NCBI GenBank assembly: GCA_034510155.1
Contig: CM067377.1
Location: 37,793,765 to 37,857,764, forward strand
DNA length: 64,000 nt
Direction of reading: 5' to 3'
Source: Eucriotettix oculatus
Lineage: Eukaryota > Arthropoda > Insecta > Orthoptera > Tetrigidae
Shown here: positions 1 to 11,720 of the stretch, piece after piece
Numbering within the stretch: the first letter of the stretch is position 1
Layout: every line of letters starts with the position of its first letter
Made by a program: the position numbers and the translations under genes
Notes under the pieces: model-generated
Seen by the model: only the letters and a program-made list of their open reading frames with translations
Databases searched by the model: none
Told to the model about the DNA's origin: nothing

Positions 1-60
1 CAATAAAACCAAAATTATATTGATTCCAATTTTTTATTAAAATTTTTAAGAGGCATAGTC
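1..60. mobile_element. Partial copy of AATAAAACCAAAAT-ended MITE, cut by window edge
   Basis: The first bases carry the terminal motif AATAAAACCAAAATTAT, followed by an AT-rich interior that aligns by eye with 29580-29640. It is therefore a second copy of the small inverted-repeat element at 29576-29703. Its other end lies outside the window, so boundaries are unknown. Confidence 0.4.
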
Positions 61-239
61 ATCAATATTTTTTCTAAAAAATGGAAAAATTACAAAATAT
101 AATATTTATGAATACAATTTAAAAGCAAATTCGGTTAGAATATGTTTCAAATGCTAAATTTATTGTATATACCTGCAGTTGACAACTTAATAATTTTGTA
201 TATATATTATGTGGTAAATAATAAATCTGATGACATCGG

Positions 240-731
240 AAAAGCGCTGCGGGTGTTTCTCGTAGACGCTTCAGCCCAGAGTGACTGCGGGGCTTACCTG
301 ATCATGTCGGGGATGCCTCGCACTCTCTCTGGGTATTTTTTATCAAAGTTCTCATATGCCGAGACACCTTCACCTATTTTAGAGGAGGACCAAACTTGGG
401 CACTGCCTGAAATTGGTGGGAGAGCCCGTTGTGGACACGGGAAGGAATGCTGCGTCCCCACAGCAAACTCGTCTCCCGTCATTCGGAAGGGCGTGAGAAT
501 AGTACCCAATGCCCGACCTACCTGATGCATGTTATCTAGGGTTTTCCCTGCATCCCTTTAGGTGAAACACCGGGTAGGATCCGTAAACCATAGCCCGGGG
601 GCCCTAGTTAACCCTTGGCTACCTTGCTCTACCTTCCGCATCCCCCCCTTTTCAATTTCCTTCCTATGCTATTAAAGGGGAGTTGCCTGTTTCAGGATCA
701 CCCTCATGTAGCCTGTTACCCCCCAAAAAAA
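240..731 (+). repeat. Dispersed repeat A, copy 1 (A-tailed, near full length)
   Basis: A GC-richer block of about 490 bases in AT-rich surroundings, ending on the plus strand in a C-run and A7. Its last 150 bases (the stretch around TTTCAGGATCACCCTCATGT) recur in reverse complement at 11039, 11554, 14120 and 56211. The first half matches 11260-11550 and 56300-56590. The A-rich end and copies that keep only the 3' part suggest a non-autonomous retroposon or a LINE 3' region. Short ORFs on both strands are not conserved between copies and are not called genes. No pol III A/B boxes were recognised. Confidence 0.7.
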
Positions 732-732
732 T

Positions 733-847
733 CTGACACTAAATTATATTTCACAAAAAATAAGAAATTATATTTTACTTTTAAGTATATTTTATTTAAA
801 AATAAAATATAATTTCTGATTTTTCGTGGAATGTAATTTAGTGTCAG
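733..847. mobile_element. 115-bp near-perfect palindromic foldback element
   Basis: The block begins CTGACACTAAATTA and ends in its reverse complement TAATTTAGTGTCAG. The two halves, each about 57 bases, pair along nearly their whole length with only scattered mismatches, leaving almost no loop. It abuts the A-tail of repeat A, so it either inserted into that tail or hitch-hiked with it. No coding capacity; a MITE or foldback element is the likeliest identity. Confidence 0.7.
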
Positions 848-2015
848 GTTTATTTCTAGCTCCGAAAATGTCAGGCGTTCTGCCTTTTACGAGAAAAAAT
901 ATTAGCGAACGATGTTATTAATTCACAGAAGATTTAGGAACATTGTGAACGGATGCATCCTGATTGTAAAGAAAAAGACTTAGTTGTACTTGAATAACCA
1001 AGGAAAATTATTTTGTTAGAAATGTCTTGTATTGTCATAAACAATTTTGTTTGGGGATTAAACGAATCTTACAACATATCAAAGTTTTTTTATTCTAGAT
1101 GAAAATATCCTCAGATGGTTTGAGAACATTCCATATTATATGGAGGTAATACATGTTGTGAATATGCAGCTTGGACCATAATTTGAGAGTCGCTTCGATG
1201 AAAATTTAGTAAATGTAAAACAAGTGTAACAAAAAATAATATTATCTATTAAGATGGACTATGCACCGTTCAAAAGAATAATTGATTTTATTAGTCACAC
1301 CATTTAATTAACCAAAACTATAGGTTAATTGTTTCAAAATTTATAAAATTTGCAGGAGCTTTCAGCATTGCCATAGTGATCTACAAAATTAAAAATACGA
1401 ATTATTTGAAATATTTAAAAAAATGATGCAACATTACTTTTATATTATACTACATTACTTAAAAAATCATGTAAGTAAAAATCATTCACTTAAAAAATTA
1501 CTTGAAAAAAGAATAAGTACATTGATGAATTAAAAAACCACAATATACGACGAAGTTTAACATTATATTCCAATTTAAATATTTTGCATTTAAGAGTTTG
1601 GTGATATGCAGAACAGCATATCTCTGAATATAATAATCTAGAATTACTACTTCAGGGTCGTTGTCGTTCTTTCCTCGTTTTATGTGTTTTTAAATACTGT
1701 TACGAGAATTTATTATCATCGGCTCTCTAAAATGGTTCACTCATATAAGTGCCATTATACATTATACAAAGACAGAATTCTTTTCCGCTTTCTTACTATC
1801 CAATGATTTATTTTACGTCTGAACATTTTATTGTATTTTTTCCCGAGAATGATCGTCTCTTTTGAGATTCTGAATTACAGTATGTATTTAATGCATCACG
1901 TTTTCCTCTTCTTAAGGGTTGAAGTACTTCAGGCCATAAACGTACGTATTATTTAAACAAATAAGCCATTAGTTAATTATAGTAAATATAAATAAAGATA
2001 AATACGTGTTTAATG
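848..2015. other. AT-rich stretch, nothing recognised
   Basis: Low-complexity AT-rich sequence with no ORF above the noise level, no recognisable repeat and no splice-flanked coding segment that I could see. Confidence 0.5.
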
Positions 2016-2356
2016 TTATAGGTATAGTAGTAGGAGAAAGACTGATTTAGTGTCTGGAGTTGGAACTGATGCTGCGACAGCTGCTCGTTTCATTAGCGGT
2101 TCCAGGAAGTCAGGAGTTTATTATGGCACAGTTGCGGGTTTTGCTGCTACATGACATCATTGGCTGCAATTTGTACCCTCAAGGCGAGAATGCTAATGAG
2201 AATGTTACGGAGCTGGCAAACACTTACTTCATGTGGGACGTGTCAAGGCGAATAATGTCTTTATTCCTTTCATTTTCACTCCGCTCTCAACCTGCTGAAC
2301 TGACATGGCTCATTCAAACGTCTAAACCTACCGTCAATTCGAATTTGATAGCGTAA
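2016..2356 (+). other. Unrecognised ORF pair in a GC-richer island
   Basis: An open frame from 2060 to the stop at 2356 encodes 98 residues with a hydrophobic N-terminal part (MELMLRQLLVSLAVPG). In another frame the same DNA reads GTDAATAARFISGSRKSG... to a stop near 2150. Base composition is noticeably richer in GC than the flanks, which is the main reason to list it. No family resemblance is seen and no flanking splice signals or poly(A) signal decide between frames. It could be an exon remnant or an old transposon fragment. Confidence 0.2.
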
Positions 2357-2890
2357 TAACTGCATTTGTTTTTTGACTTAAAATACATCACGTAACAACA
2401 GAAAGTGTTTTACAGTAATCGGGTTTCAAAACAACTAGGCATTTGTATTAGATCCAGTTAAGGATACAGTATTACAAACCATGTATAAAACCATAAAACA
2501 TATATACTTAAGAATTACGCTATTCAAAAAAATTATAAAAATATCTCCCGTTAGCTGTGTTCGTACAAAAATTGTTGGTTGCCTTTCATTGCGTAAGTCG
2601 AAACTACGAGTGTTGACTATTCTTAGACAGAAATATTGTTTAGATATTTCATTTCAAGTGCAGCATAATGATACTATTAACTGATGGAGGAGACATGAAT
2701 CAAAGTGAGCCGAAGATCAATTAAATATTTGTATATATAGTAATGAAACTCTCATTTTCATCGTTGAATTTAATGCACGTGATAGGTAGAGCTAAGCGAA
2801 AAACAAAGCCACAATACGAAAGATAAAGGTTTATTGACTCGAATAGAAGAAAGCTATTTTTTTAAAAAAAGTTCATAGATACTAGTACAA
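2357..2890. other. AT-rich stretch, nothing recognised
   Basis: No conserved coding or repeat signal seen. The 67-codon open frame around 2481-2684 is AT-rich and has no family resemblance. Confidence 0.5.
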
Positions 2891-3239
2891 AGCTGATACA
2901 CAATTCCAGACTCGCACCATTGTTCTCTTCAGAGTGCAGTCCTGAACCCAGGGCTACTGTCTACCGTTCAGTCCAACGTCAAAATACAAAAAGAAGGATC
3001 CTTGTGGTTGTTTCTATCGCCACAAGCTTGCTTCCCTCCACCTTTCCCCTACGTCACGGTATACCTCAGTTTCCGGCCTCCAGGGCGTCACCTCGATGTA
3101 GTATCGTAGTGGCGGACTACAGATCTGAGGCTCGTAGGAAGGAATAAAACTACGGACAATGTCGACTAGGCGGACGTGTGAGATGAGTGTAACGTCATAA
3201 TGTATTGTTGTGTGCATTATCGCAATTATCAATTATTTT

Positions 3240-3635
3240 GTTAAATGTTTCGCCAAGGCAAGAGAGCGTATGCTGGGGGACGTATGCCTTTGTTTTACGT
3301 CAAGGGCTAGCGGCCAGATGTAAGAGGTGGGGTGGCAACAGCGGCCTGGTCAGGCAACTAAATAGTTGGACAAACAAATGACGGCTAAATAAATACGCGA
3401 GGACAAAAGGGTTGGATACAGCCATTGGAGAGAGATGGCGGCCACATGTTGAATTGGAGAACGTCGCAAAAGACGATGGACTAAAATTAATTAAAACTAT
3501 TGGAGCCTTCTGAGCGGAAGCGGAGAGACGCCGACGACAGCATCAGCATTGGCAAGTGACCGACGTCGACGCCCGGACACTCCTCTCATTGCCGGCTGCG
3601 TGAAGTCCTGATGGACAGTAGAAATTTTCCCTCTG
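3240..3635 (+). promoter_or_regulatory. CpG-richer island, candidate 5' exon with splice donor
   Basis: GC and CpG density rise sharply over this segment relative to the AT-rich flanks, most strongly at 3505-3605. It ends in a good 5' splice site, CTCTG|GTGAGA (GT at 3636-3637), followed by AT-rich intron-like DNA. An ATG at 3611 would open a nine-codon frame running into that donor (MDSRNFPSG). The pattern fits a first exon with a long 5'UTR, but no downstream exon or promoter element could be tied to it. A related GC-richer block at 2900-3180 lies just upstream. Confidence 0.3.
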
Positions 3636-3640
3636 GTGAG

Positions 3641-4460
3641 ATCCACCTAGTTAATCAACGCCATTTTTATGCATTGTCGTACCCAATCTTTCATTTAATG
3701 GTGTCTCAGCTACTTAGCCCAAAATCCACTGAGAAAAAGAGAAAGTGAAATTGTCTAATTAGTGTTAATAAGTTTTAATTTTTTTTAGTTAGTAAATTGG
3801 ATTTGTTTATTGAGTTATCCCTTCATTTAAATTATATAGTCAAATTCCTTGCATACATTATTATATTATAAAAGCCCTTTCATTACAATATATTATCGAG
3901 GCACTTGGTAACATATAGGTACAAAGTTTAAGTTTATTTTAAATACTTAGTTTATCTGACATTTAAATAAACATTAAATGTTATAATAGCCTCTTTGTCA
4001 ATTTTTATTTCATTTTAATTAATTAACTATACTACGTTCGTCTTGCATTTCAGATTTTTTCAGGTATAAAAATTTTGCTGTTCATGACTCCTATGGCCTC
4101 CCGTAGAATGGTTTTTGCAGAGCCAGGAATCGAGGAAAACAACTAAAATTAGTTTTGGTTTGCGCACGTTGGAAATCTGTCGGTAATGCAGAAATCCTCA
4201 TTAATGCATTCCAAGCATTATAAAAGCTTTTAATTCAATCAAATTAAATACGCTCGATACAAATAAATATAAAAAATATTTATAAGGGATTTGGATAAAA
4301 TCTGAGAAATCGATACGTCGTTAACCACTAATTATTTCTGGATTTTCGCAATCCTTTGGAATTGCAATTCACTTTGCAATCGTTGCTAACATTTATATGC
4401 TCCGGAACCAATCTACGTAGGTGTTGTCGAAGTATGTGCAGAGGTGATGTAAACGAAGCA
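3641..4460. other. AT-rich stretch (possible intron)
   Basis: AT-rich, no repeat or ORF recognised. If the donor at 3636 is real this would be intron. Confidence 0.4.
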
Positions 4461-4465
4461 TTGAT

Positions 4466-4732
4466 TTAATGGTGAATTAGGTACATGGACGGATGTCCTG
4501 GCTCCAGGACCGCATGAACCCTGAACTTCGCGTGTTGGTAAACAGTGAAAGGAAGGAGGTAAACACGACGTATTTCTGTGTGGCTTGGGGGAGACAAAAT
4601 TAGTTCCCGAGGCGTAGAGGGGATTCCCCCCTGGAGAGTCTTAGCTCTGTCGCCGGAAGTGCGACGCAAACACGATCTTATCAAAGAAGGTCCTTTAGGA
4701 GAGTTCAGTGCCTCACTACTAATCGGCATTTC
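4466..4732 (-). other. Unrecognised 87-codon ORF behind an acceptor-like site
   Basis: On the minus strand a pyrimidine-rich tract ending CTTCTTCTACAG (acceptor AG about 4733-4734) precedes an ATG at 4729. The frame stays open for 87 codons (PISSEALNSPKGPSLIRSCL...). Composition is GC-richer than the flanks. No domain is recognised and no convincing donor was found inside the frame, so it may be a terminal exon, a decayed element or chance. Confidence 0.22.
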
Positions 4733-4739
4733 GCCTGTA

Positions 4740-5920
4740 GAAGAAGCTTAAATTCCTCAATTCGAACAGCAAATAAAGCCTCATTTACGACGCTCCGTTT
4801 GCCGACAGTTCTAATCTACAAGGGAGAAAGAAGATTGATTTACTTTTCTTAAATATAGACTCAGGAATATACAGTGGCAACATATCTATGATTTCCCTTC
4901 TACTTCATGATGTTACGCAGAGAGCTGTATTTTTGGTTGAGAGTTGCCAAAAAATGACCCAATAGAATTTTGAATACCGATCAAAGGATCCGATAAAAAT
5001 TATCTACAGCTGATTTGACAGAAATATCTGGCATTACTTCTTAGTATCGCGATCACGTCATAATCATTTTTGGCTTCATACAAAATAGTTTCTTTATATA
5101 ACATTCTTCTCCTAGTTTGGCCGATTTCTTGATGATCTCCGGTACATTGTCACCTGGAATATCTAGTGGAACATCGTATATAATCATTCAATAATTAACA
5201 GGAGTGTCGTTTGAGGGTGACATTATTGCCGAGTATTTTCTCCCATAGAATGGTGGGAAACAGGAATAACGTTAAGGTTACAAGTCAGAAACATCAACAG
5301 ATTATGCGGGAATGGAATTATCAAGTTATTTTACTGACGGATTAACATACTGTTCCCGGTTAATAAGATAGGTTTTCAATTAATAGGTTTACTTCAAGTG
5401 AGTAAACATAACAATAAATTTAAACATAGTTTTCTGACGTATTTTTTATTATAACATAATAAATAATATAATTGAGGATTAGAACAAATGGTACACTGCA
5501 ATGATGGCTAATAATACAAGACAACGCTTTGTTGAAAATAAAAGGAATGTATAATTTCATTTTATATCTTATGTTTAAAAATGTTTCTGTTCTCTACTCT
5601 TTTAATCGCAGATTCTTCTATAACTAACATACAGCCCAGCAAATATACCCCAAAAATGGCTTTTCCGGGCTAAAGGAAAATATTTGATTTCTTTTATACT
5701 TGTATATGTAGAGAAAGGACGACTTCTATCTGTGAATCTGTGTCCTAAAATACACTAAATTTAGCACTTCATTTCAGTTCCTCGTTCACAACTGAAGCAT
5801 TCTGTATTGACATTTTGTAGAGTATAAAATTCTGTGTCAAACTAATAAGTTCTATATTAAATTTGGTTAAAAATCATTCGCTAAACGTGGACTACTATTC
5901 GTACTTTTTAAATAAAAAAA
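4740..5920. other. AT-rich stretch, nothing recognised
   Basis: Unique-looking AT-rich DNA without ORFs, inverted repeats or coding signal that I could support. Confidence 0.5.
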
Positions 5921-5924
5921 GTAA

Positions 5925-6377
5925 CTTATCGTATTTTAAGTGGTCATATCTTAATAATGGTCTGTCGTACACTACTTTAGTTTTAATGAAAGTTGTAGAG
6001 AGTTTCATTCTCTTACGAACGCATCTCTAGTTTTAAAAATATTTTGCTAATTGTTCGAAATTACTGGCCGACTGTGCCGAAAATCCAAATTGGTTGTAGA
6101 AATGTGTGGTCACAGTATTTTTTCCTACTTCATACTTTAACTTTGAACTGTCATAGAAAGACTTCTCAATATTAAATCATTGTTAAATATAAGCCAATAT
6201 TAAAATTTAAATAAAAACATTAAATTCACTATCTTGCAACCGGCTGGCAAAATAATTATATGATAATAATTATTTATGGACCTTTAAAGCTAGATAATGG
6301 TATAAAAGAGAATTTATTTTTCTAAATGCAATTAGTGTACGACAGACCATTTTAGATATATCAGCAGTAGTTATAAG
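5925..6377. mobile_element. MITE-like element with ~45-bp terminal inverted repeats
   Basis: The left end and the reverse complement of the right end both contain ATGGTCTGTCGTACACTA, preceded in each by a similar TATCT segment and starting CTTAT. The interior of about 450 bp is AT-rich and non-coding. Terminal inverted repeats bounding a short non-coding interior are typical of MITEs. The superfamily could not be assigned because no clear target-site duplication was seen. Confidence 0.6.
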
Positions 6378-7440
6378 ATTAACTGCTTTTTGTTTCAGGC
6401 AGTTCGAAAAGTTACATATTATGAAAGACTTCTTGAAATGGGTTCAATTAAATTCCATTATCAAGAATAGCATGTGACGGAGTATATAATGCTCTGCAAT
6501 TTATTACTGTTCACTGCGCTCAAAAGAATGCCTCGTTTTGTAATTTGCAGCGTACATACGCATCATTAATAAATAGAAGGATTAATTAAAAATAATAAGT
6601 GAAACCAAAGTTTCTGAGCTCTCGTAAGGTCATTGTACCTCAGGTATTGAATGAGACTAAGCCAATTCTCATTTATCGACGGCCTGTGAGAGATTAAAAT
6701 GTCGCCGCAGACTTAAGGGTTTTAAATTCTTCTGGGGAATAAGTCAGAATACACAAATTGGAACGTAATGGTATATTCCACAAGAAGTGGGAATATTTTT
6801 TACGTGAGGTTTCACACGTCTGGAAGATGAAGTGTTGCCACATACTGGAGGCAGTGGGGTTGAGAAATGACTGGGCATTAGCCTCAGTTGTGGATAATTT
6901 AGATTTGGAGGGGAGATCCGAGGTATCGAGATGGATATAAAAGATGAAGCAGTTATCGAAATGACGTGAGAGTGGAGTTATTAGGAGTGTATATAGAGAT
7001 TTGGAGGACGTGTTACTGGAGTTATGTAGAGGACACGATACAGATAGTTATGGAAGGAAAGTTGTAGCGGTGATGAACGAACTTCGGACAGAATTATGGA
7101 TGGGAAGTGACTGAAGACACTCCATACAGGCAGTTATAGACGAGACGTGAGACAGCCAGTTATCAAATGACACCGCTGGTAATCATATTCTGAAAGCTTA
7201 ACGTTGCCGATTCTGCGTCAATATTGTAAATGATGGCAGTTTTTTAATTATTTAATGAATTTAAGTTTTAGAACATAATATATACATTAAAAGATTTTTA
7301 ATTGGGTCCTGCGCGAAGATTACAAATACATAATAAATAATTAAAGGGAACGATTTTAAAGTTTACAGTGTTAAATTATTATTTGGGTAACCATGTTCAG
7401 CAGTTTTCGTTCACTGAAAGAACCTGTTTTGTTTGCCAGT
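6378..7440. other. Unannotated stretch with a G-rich patch
   Basis: AT-rich at the edges. From about 6740 to 7160 the plus strand is purine-rich, with loosely repeated GGAG/GTTAT words and a 60-codon open frame at 6758-6940 that matches no family I know. It reads like a degenerate repeat rather than a gene. Confidence 0.35.
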
Positions 7441-7467
7441 GCGGTTTGGTGCGGATTAACAGGTGAC

Positions 7468-7840
7468 AAGACTTCCTTCTTCTTCCCTCGTTGTTCGGGT
7501 TGAGCCTGACGCTGCCGGAATTAAGGAAAACTCAAATTTTCCTCCTTCTTCCACGTTGATTTCCTTGTCGTTAACACCTTACTTCTTCGCCGCCTAGTCT
7601 TCTAGTTGAACTTGCTACTCAACTTCGTAACACACTGCTTTAGCTTCCTTCTTCTCAGCATTTTACATCAGACATCTCTGCCTGCTCTACTGTCAATCTG
7701 TCACACCATACTCTTCAGCTGCTTACTCGACTTAAATGTCTCACACTGTCTCCATTCTATACTTCTCCGCTACTCCTCGACTTTTCCGACGGTTTACCAT
7801 CTTTATACTGTCCACTGCTGCCTCAAATGATCAATCCACG
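7468..7840 (+). other. Long pyrimidine-biased tract
   Basis: The plus strand is strongly enriched in C and T (many CTTCTTC, TTCCTCC, CTCTGC words) over about 370 bases, with open frames at 7606-7830 and 7736-7945. The strand asymmetry explains the lack of stops, so I do not call these genes. A following block (7870-8110) is GC-richer but unrecognised. Confidence 0.4.
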
Positions 7841-8375
7841 CTTCATACTGTTTTTCCGCCCATCACCTTCGCAGGTCAACTGCGTATAGTCCCCCTCCAA
7901 GGGATAAAACTATCTCACGTGACGATTGTCTGCCAATCATTGTGAGTTCTCCGTCAAGCGCGGGAGATTTTTGATGACACAGGTAACAGTGTCCCTAGGA
8001 AATCCCGAAAGGTGAACGCTCCCTCAGCCATAAACAAGCCTACCGTTAAAGGCACGCAGACGGCCGGGAAAAACCCCTTTTACCTGGCCAGCGACATGCT
8101 CCTGCATAAATTTTATTTAATCAAAAATTCCATAAATTGAAATTTAATTTTGGGAGGGTTCTACTGCGCTACAATGTCTCCAAAGTTTCATGGGCATTAA
8201 TGATTACTTACTGTCAAACAAAATACCATTCAAATCAGTCAATTAGAATTCCACAGTGGGCTTCACCAACAATTATTGTTTGTAAATATTACGACCTAGG
8301 TACTTGAACCCACCATTCCTTAGAAAAGTGTGAATTTGTTTTTTATTATAGAAACTGTTAATTCTTTATATCATG

Positions 8376-8400
8376 TATATATATATATATATATATATAT
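8376..8400. repeat. (AT)n microsatellite
   Basis: Uninterrupted alternating AT of about 12 units. Confidence 0.85.
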
Positions 8401-9856
8401 TCTTTTGTCAGAGTGGGATAAGACTTTCTTTTGTTATAGTATATTTCATATTTTAAATTAAAAAAATGACAATGTGGCTGTAATATTTGATTTAAATCCG
8501 AATATTCCCCAACAGAGAAAAATTACACGTTATGAGTAAAAAATGAAAAGGAGTGCACAATTTCCTGGTTTTTAGTGAATGGGAACATTTTCCAACGTTT
8601 TTAGGATTGGAAAGTTAGTATTTTCACTACTAGGTACATAATTTACTGGTAGAAAGAAAAGTAAATCAAATAACCGACCTAATGTTTGGTACGATGTACA
8701 TAATTATGGGAATAACAGTCTTTTTATATAATTATGAAAAGCCTCGTAGGTTTATGAATGGAAACGATGAAGGTACATTTATAATCAATAAGTAGAGAAT
8801 ATGAATACTGACTTTTTTCAAAAATTTCTAGGCTCATGCCACGAATAAATAATAGAAGAATTGTAAGTTTGCAGAAAAAAATTATCTTTTAAAGCTATTT
8901 TGTTCAACTTGGTGGATTTATAATCCATCATAGTGGAAATTTACGCTTGCGTTCACCAACTGTATATTTGTAGAGGCACTAACATTATCAAATATGAAAA
9001 CAGGAAGATTGCTAAAGTTTAAATATGGTTTACTACATTTTACATAATATTTCCAATTTACTTCGAAAAATCTGTTAAATTTTGTAGGAAAAAGAAGTGG
9101 GGCCACAGATAGGTATAAAGTTGTCGAATCATTCGAAACTGCTATGCGTGCATATAGCAAAATTACATTAAATATCATGACGTTCCATTCTCTTAAGAGA
9201 CGTGAATTAGGTGCCGATTTAGATCAATTGAGTTAATGCGCCTCCGACTCTAACGATAATGCGTTGTGAAGAACGGTGGGGATTATCGACCTCAAAGTTC
9301 GGACGGTAAAGAAAGCTCAGAGTAGAGCTTTATCATTAGCCGTCCAAAGTACCAGAGAAATCGTTTTCGAATGTGCCTTCCCTCTCCACTGGGGTTGCAC
9401 AAAATATGGTACGGTCTGATTGAGGGCGGACGTACGAGTACAGTACGTGTATGGCAGACATTTCCTTTACGTTCAATAAAGCTACCACGTCGTATTTTCA
9501 GTGGCCTTATTACCCAAAATAAGTCCAGCATATGATACGTTTTCACCAAAGCCTACTTTTAATTAATGCAATACATTTCAAACCCAGAATTCTCCTTAAA
9601 GTATGCTTGCCTTTTGTCCATCTCAAAGAATAACAGGAACATATAAATAATACTATTTTTGGGTTTAACTGTCTAAATTTATGTCTCATGGTCCAGAATA
9701 CCGAGGTAGTATTTGAGTTTATAAATGCCATAGTTATTTATATACATCATACAATAAAAAGGGATATTATATAAAGAAATATCTGATTATAACTTTTATT
9801 ATTTACTTAAATTTATTTATATAATATGAATTTAAGGCGAATGCTAATTGAGGAAC
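8401..9856. other. AT-rich stretch with one GC-richer patch
   Basis: Mostly AT-rich. A patch at 9240-9550 has mixed composition and holds an 85-codon minus-strand frame of no recognised family. No repeat copy or splice-bounded exon was identified. Confidence 0.4.
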
Positions 9857-9968
9857 TTCACAAAGTATAGAAATTATAATACACTGATTTAAAGACTCCT
9901 GTATTATATATATTCACAAAGTATAGAAATTATAAAACACTGATTTAAAGACTCCTGTATTATATATA
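9857..9968. repeat. Tandem duplication, two 56-bp units
   Basis: A unit beginning TTCACAAAGTATAGAAATTA occurs at 9857 and again at 9913. The two copies are nearly identical, with a single difference visible in the middle (AATACAC versus AAACAC). Such an exact head-to-tail pair indicates a recent local duplication. Confidence 0.85.
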
Positions 9969-11038
9969 TATATTAATGAATAAACCGATAAAATAGTCAC
10001 CAATGATTAATTGGAGTAATGTGTGACGTGTGACTACCGTTCTGGTTCCATTGATGATATTGCATTAAAATGGATTTATATAGATTATGGCTAACTAAGC
10101 AGAAAACTATTGCTTTTACGATTTGTTACTATGAATTGATCATTGACAATTATTTTGTTGGTTCGCTCATTAATATACCAATTATATTGATGTGAAACAA
10201 ATTTAATTTATTTTAACTAAAGAGACCAATTATCCTTGCCTAGATTTGTTTATTTAATAAAAAATCAATTAACAAATTGCAGATTTTGGCTAGTCTGCGA
10301 TTTTAAACTATAAAAATTAAACGAAAGGAAAAAAACTCAATTATGCAGTAACACAAATGTCAAAATTCAGTAAAAAAATAATTTTAAAAAAACTCAATGA
10401 GTTTTTTTTTCTCCCCAAACACTTCATCAATCTAACGTCTAAAATATAAATGTCATAATCTATAGATATGTAGATATATAAAAAATGCTGAATTTTATTT
10501 AATACAGTGGGTTATTAGAGTGACAGATAAGTACATACGGTTAATCAAAGGAAACATTTCGCTATATTAAATGAAAATTAGTATCTACAAAAATTAATAG
10601 AAGAATATTAGGTATACATAGGAAGGTTAATAATGAGATTATAACACTAATAGAAATCAAGAAAATTAAAATAATAATAATGGGTTACGGAGATATTTAT
10701 ATATATGAAAAAAATACACTATAAAATTGATTAATACAGAGAAACTAATGCATAAAATTAATCATAGACATATTATATATAAAACGGATGACGGAAGATA
10801 CTAAAAGAATTTTTAATTATCAAGGGGATAATGCAATAAAGTTAGCTTATAAGCACCTAAATAAGGTTGAATCTTTGGCAAGAAATATGAATGATAAGGT
10901 GGATACTGATCAAGAAAAGGACGTATATATCAAGTGGGATGTAAAAGTTTACGTACGTCATACATAATAGAATGCATAACCATACATAAAATATGAAAGA
11001 GGCGTCCAAAAATACACCAGTCTTGTCAACTCATGTTA
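9969..11038. other. Very AT-rich stretch, nothing recognised
   Basis: AT-rich with short A- and T-runs. No ORF, inverted repeat or family copy supported. Confidence 0.5.
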
Positions 11039-11553
11039 TTTTTTTTGGTTAACAGGCTACATGAGGGTGATCCTGAAACAGGCAAATGTTCTATCTCCTT
11101 TAATAATATAGGAAGGGAATTTAAAAAGGGGGGATGTGAAAGGTAGAGCTAGGTAGTTATGGGTTGACTAGGACCCTCTGGCTATAGTTTGAGGATTCTA
11201 CTCGGTGTTTCTAAAAGAGATGCAGGGAAAATTATAGAAAACCTGCATCAGGTAGATACGATTTTCACGTCCTTCCGATGGACGGTAGACGAGTTTGCAG
11301 CATTCCTTCTCCGAGTATTCACCAGTTTCAGGAGGCAGTTGCCCGACTGATCCAATGGGATCAGCAGACAACTCTTACAGTATGCTCAAAGTCTTCGCGC
11401 ACAGTACATACACCTCCTAAAATAGGTAAGGTACCTCGGTATGTGAGAATTAAAACAAAAACAGAGTACGAGGCATAAGTGAGCCCCGCAGTCAATCTGC
11501 GGGCAAATGCCTGCGAGAGGAAACTCCCACAGGCATTATTCCAGCAACGCGCA
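11039..11553 (-). repeat. Dispersed repeat A, copy 2
   Basis: Reverse-complement copy of the element at 240-731, with its poly(A) end seen as a T-run at 11039-11046. It shares the AACAGGCTACATGAGGGTG end and the whole body, plus an extra 5' segment rich in GCGGGC/GCCTGC words. Open frames at 11278-11478 and 11492-11740 are by-products of this GC-richer repeat. Confidence 0.7.
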
Positions 11554-11720
11554 TTTTTTTTAGTAACAGGCTACACGAGGGTGATCCTGAAACAGGCAAC
11601 TCCCCTTTAATAGCATAGGAAGGGAATTGAAAAGGGGGGATGTGGAAGGTCGAGCAAGGTCGACAAGGGTCTACAAGGTCCTCGGGCAATAGTTTAATGA
11701 TCCTAGCTGATGTTTCACCT
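11554..11720 (-). repeat. Dispersed repeat A, copy 3 (5'-truncated)
   Basis: Begins with a T8 tail and AACAGGCTACACGAGGGTG, and contains only the 3' third of repeat A. It joins directly to the 5' end of copy 2, giving a head-to-tail pair in the same orientation. 5' truncation plus an A-tail supports retrotransposition. Confidence 0.7.

Noticed and set aside
294..530. Overlapping ORFs on both strands in repeat A
   Set aside because: The corresponding frames are broken in the other copies, so they are by-products of GC-rich repeat sequence.
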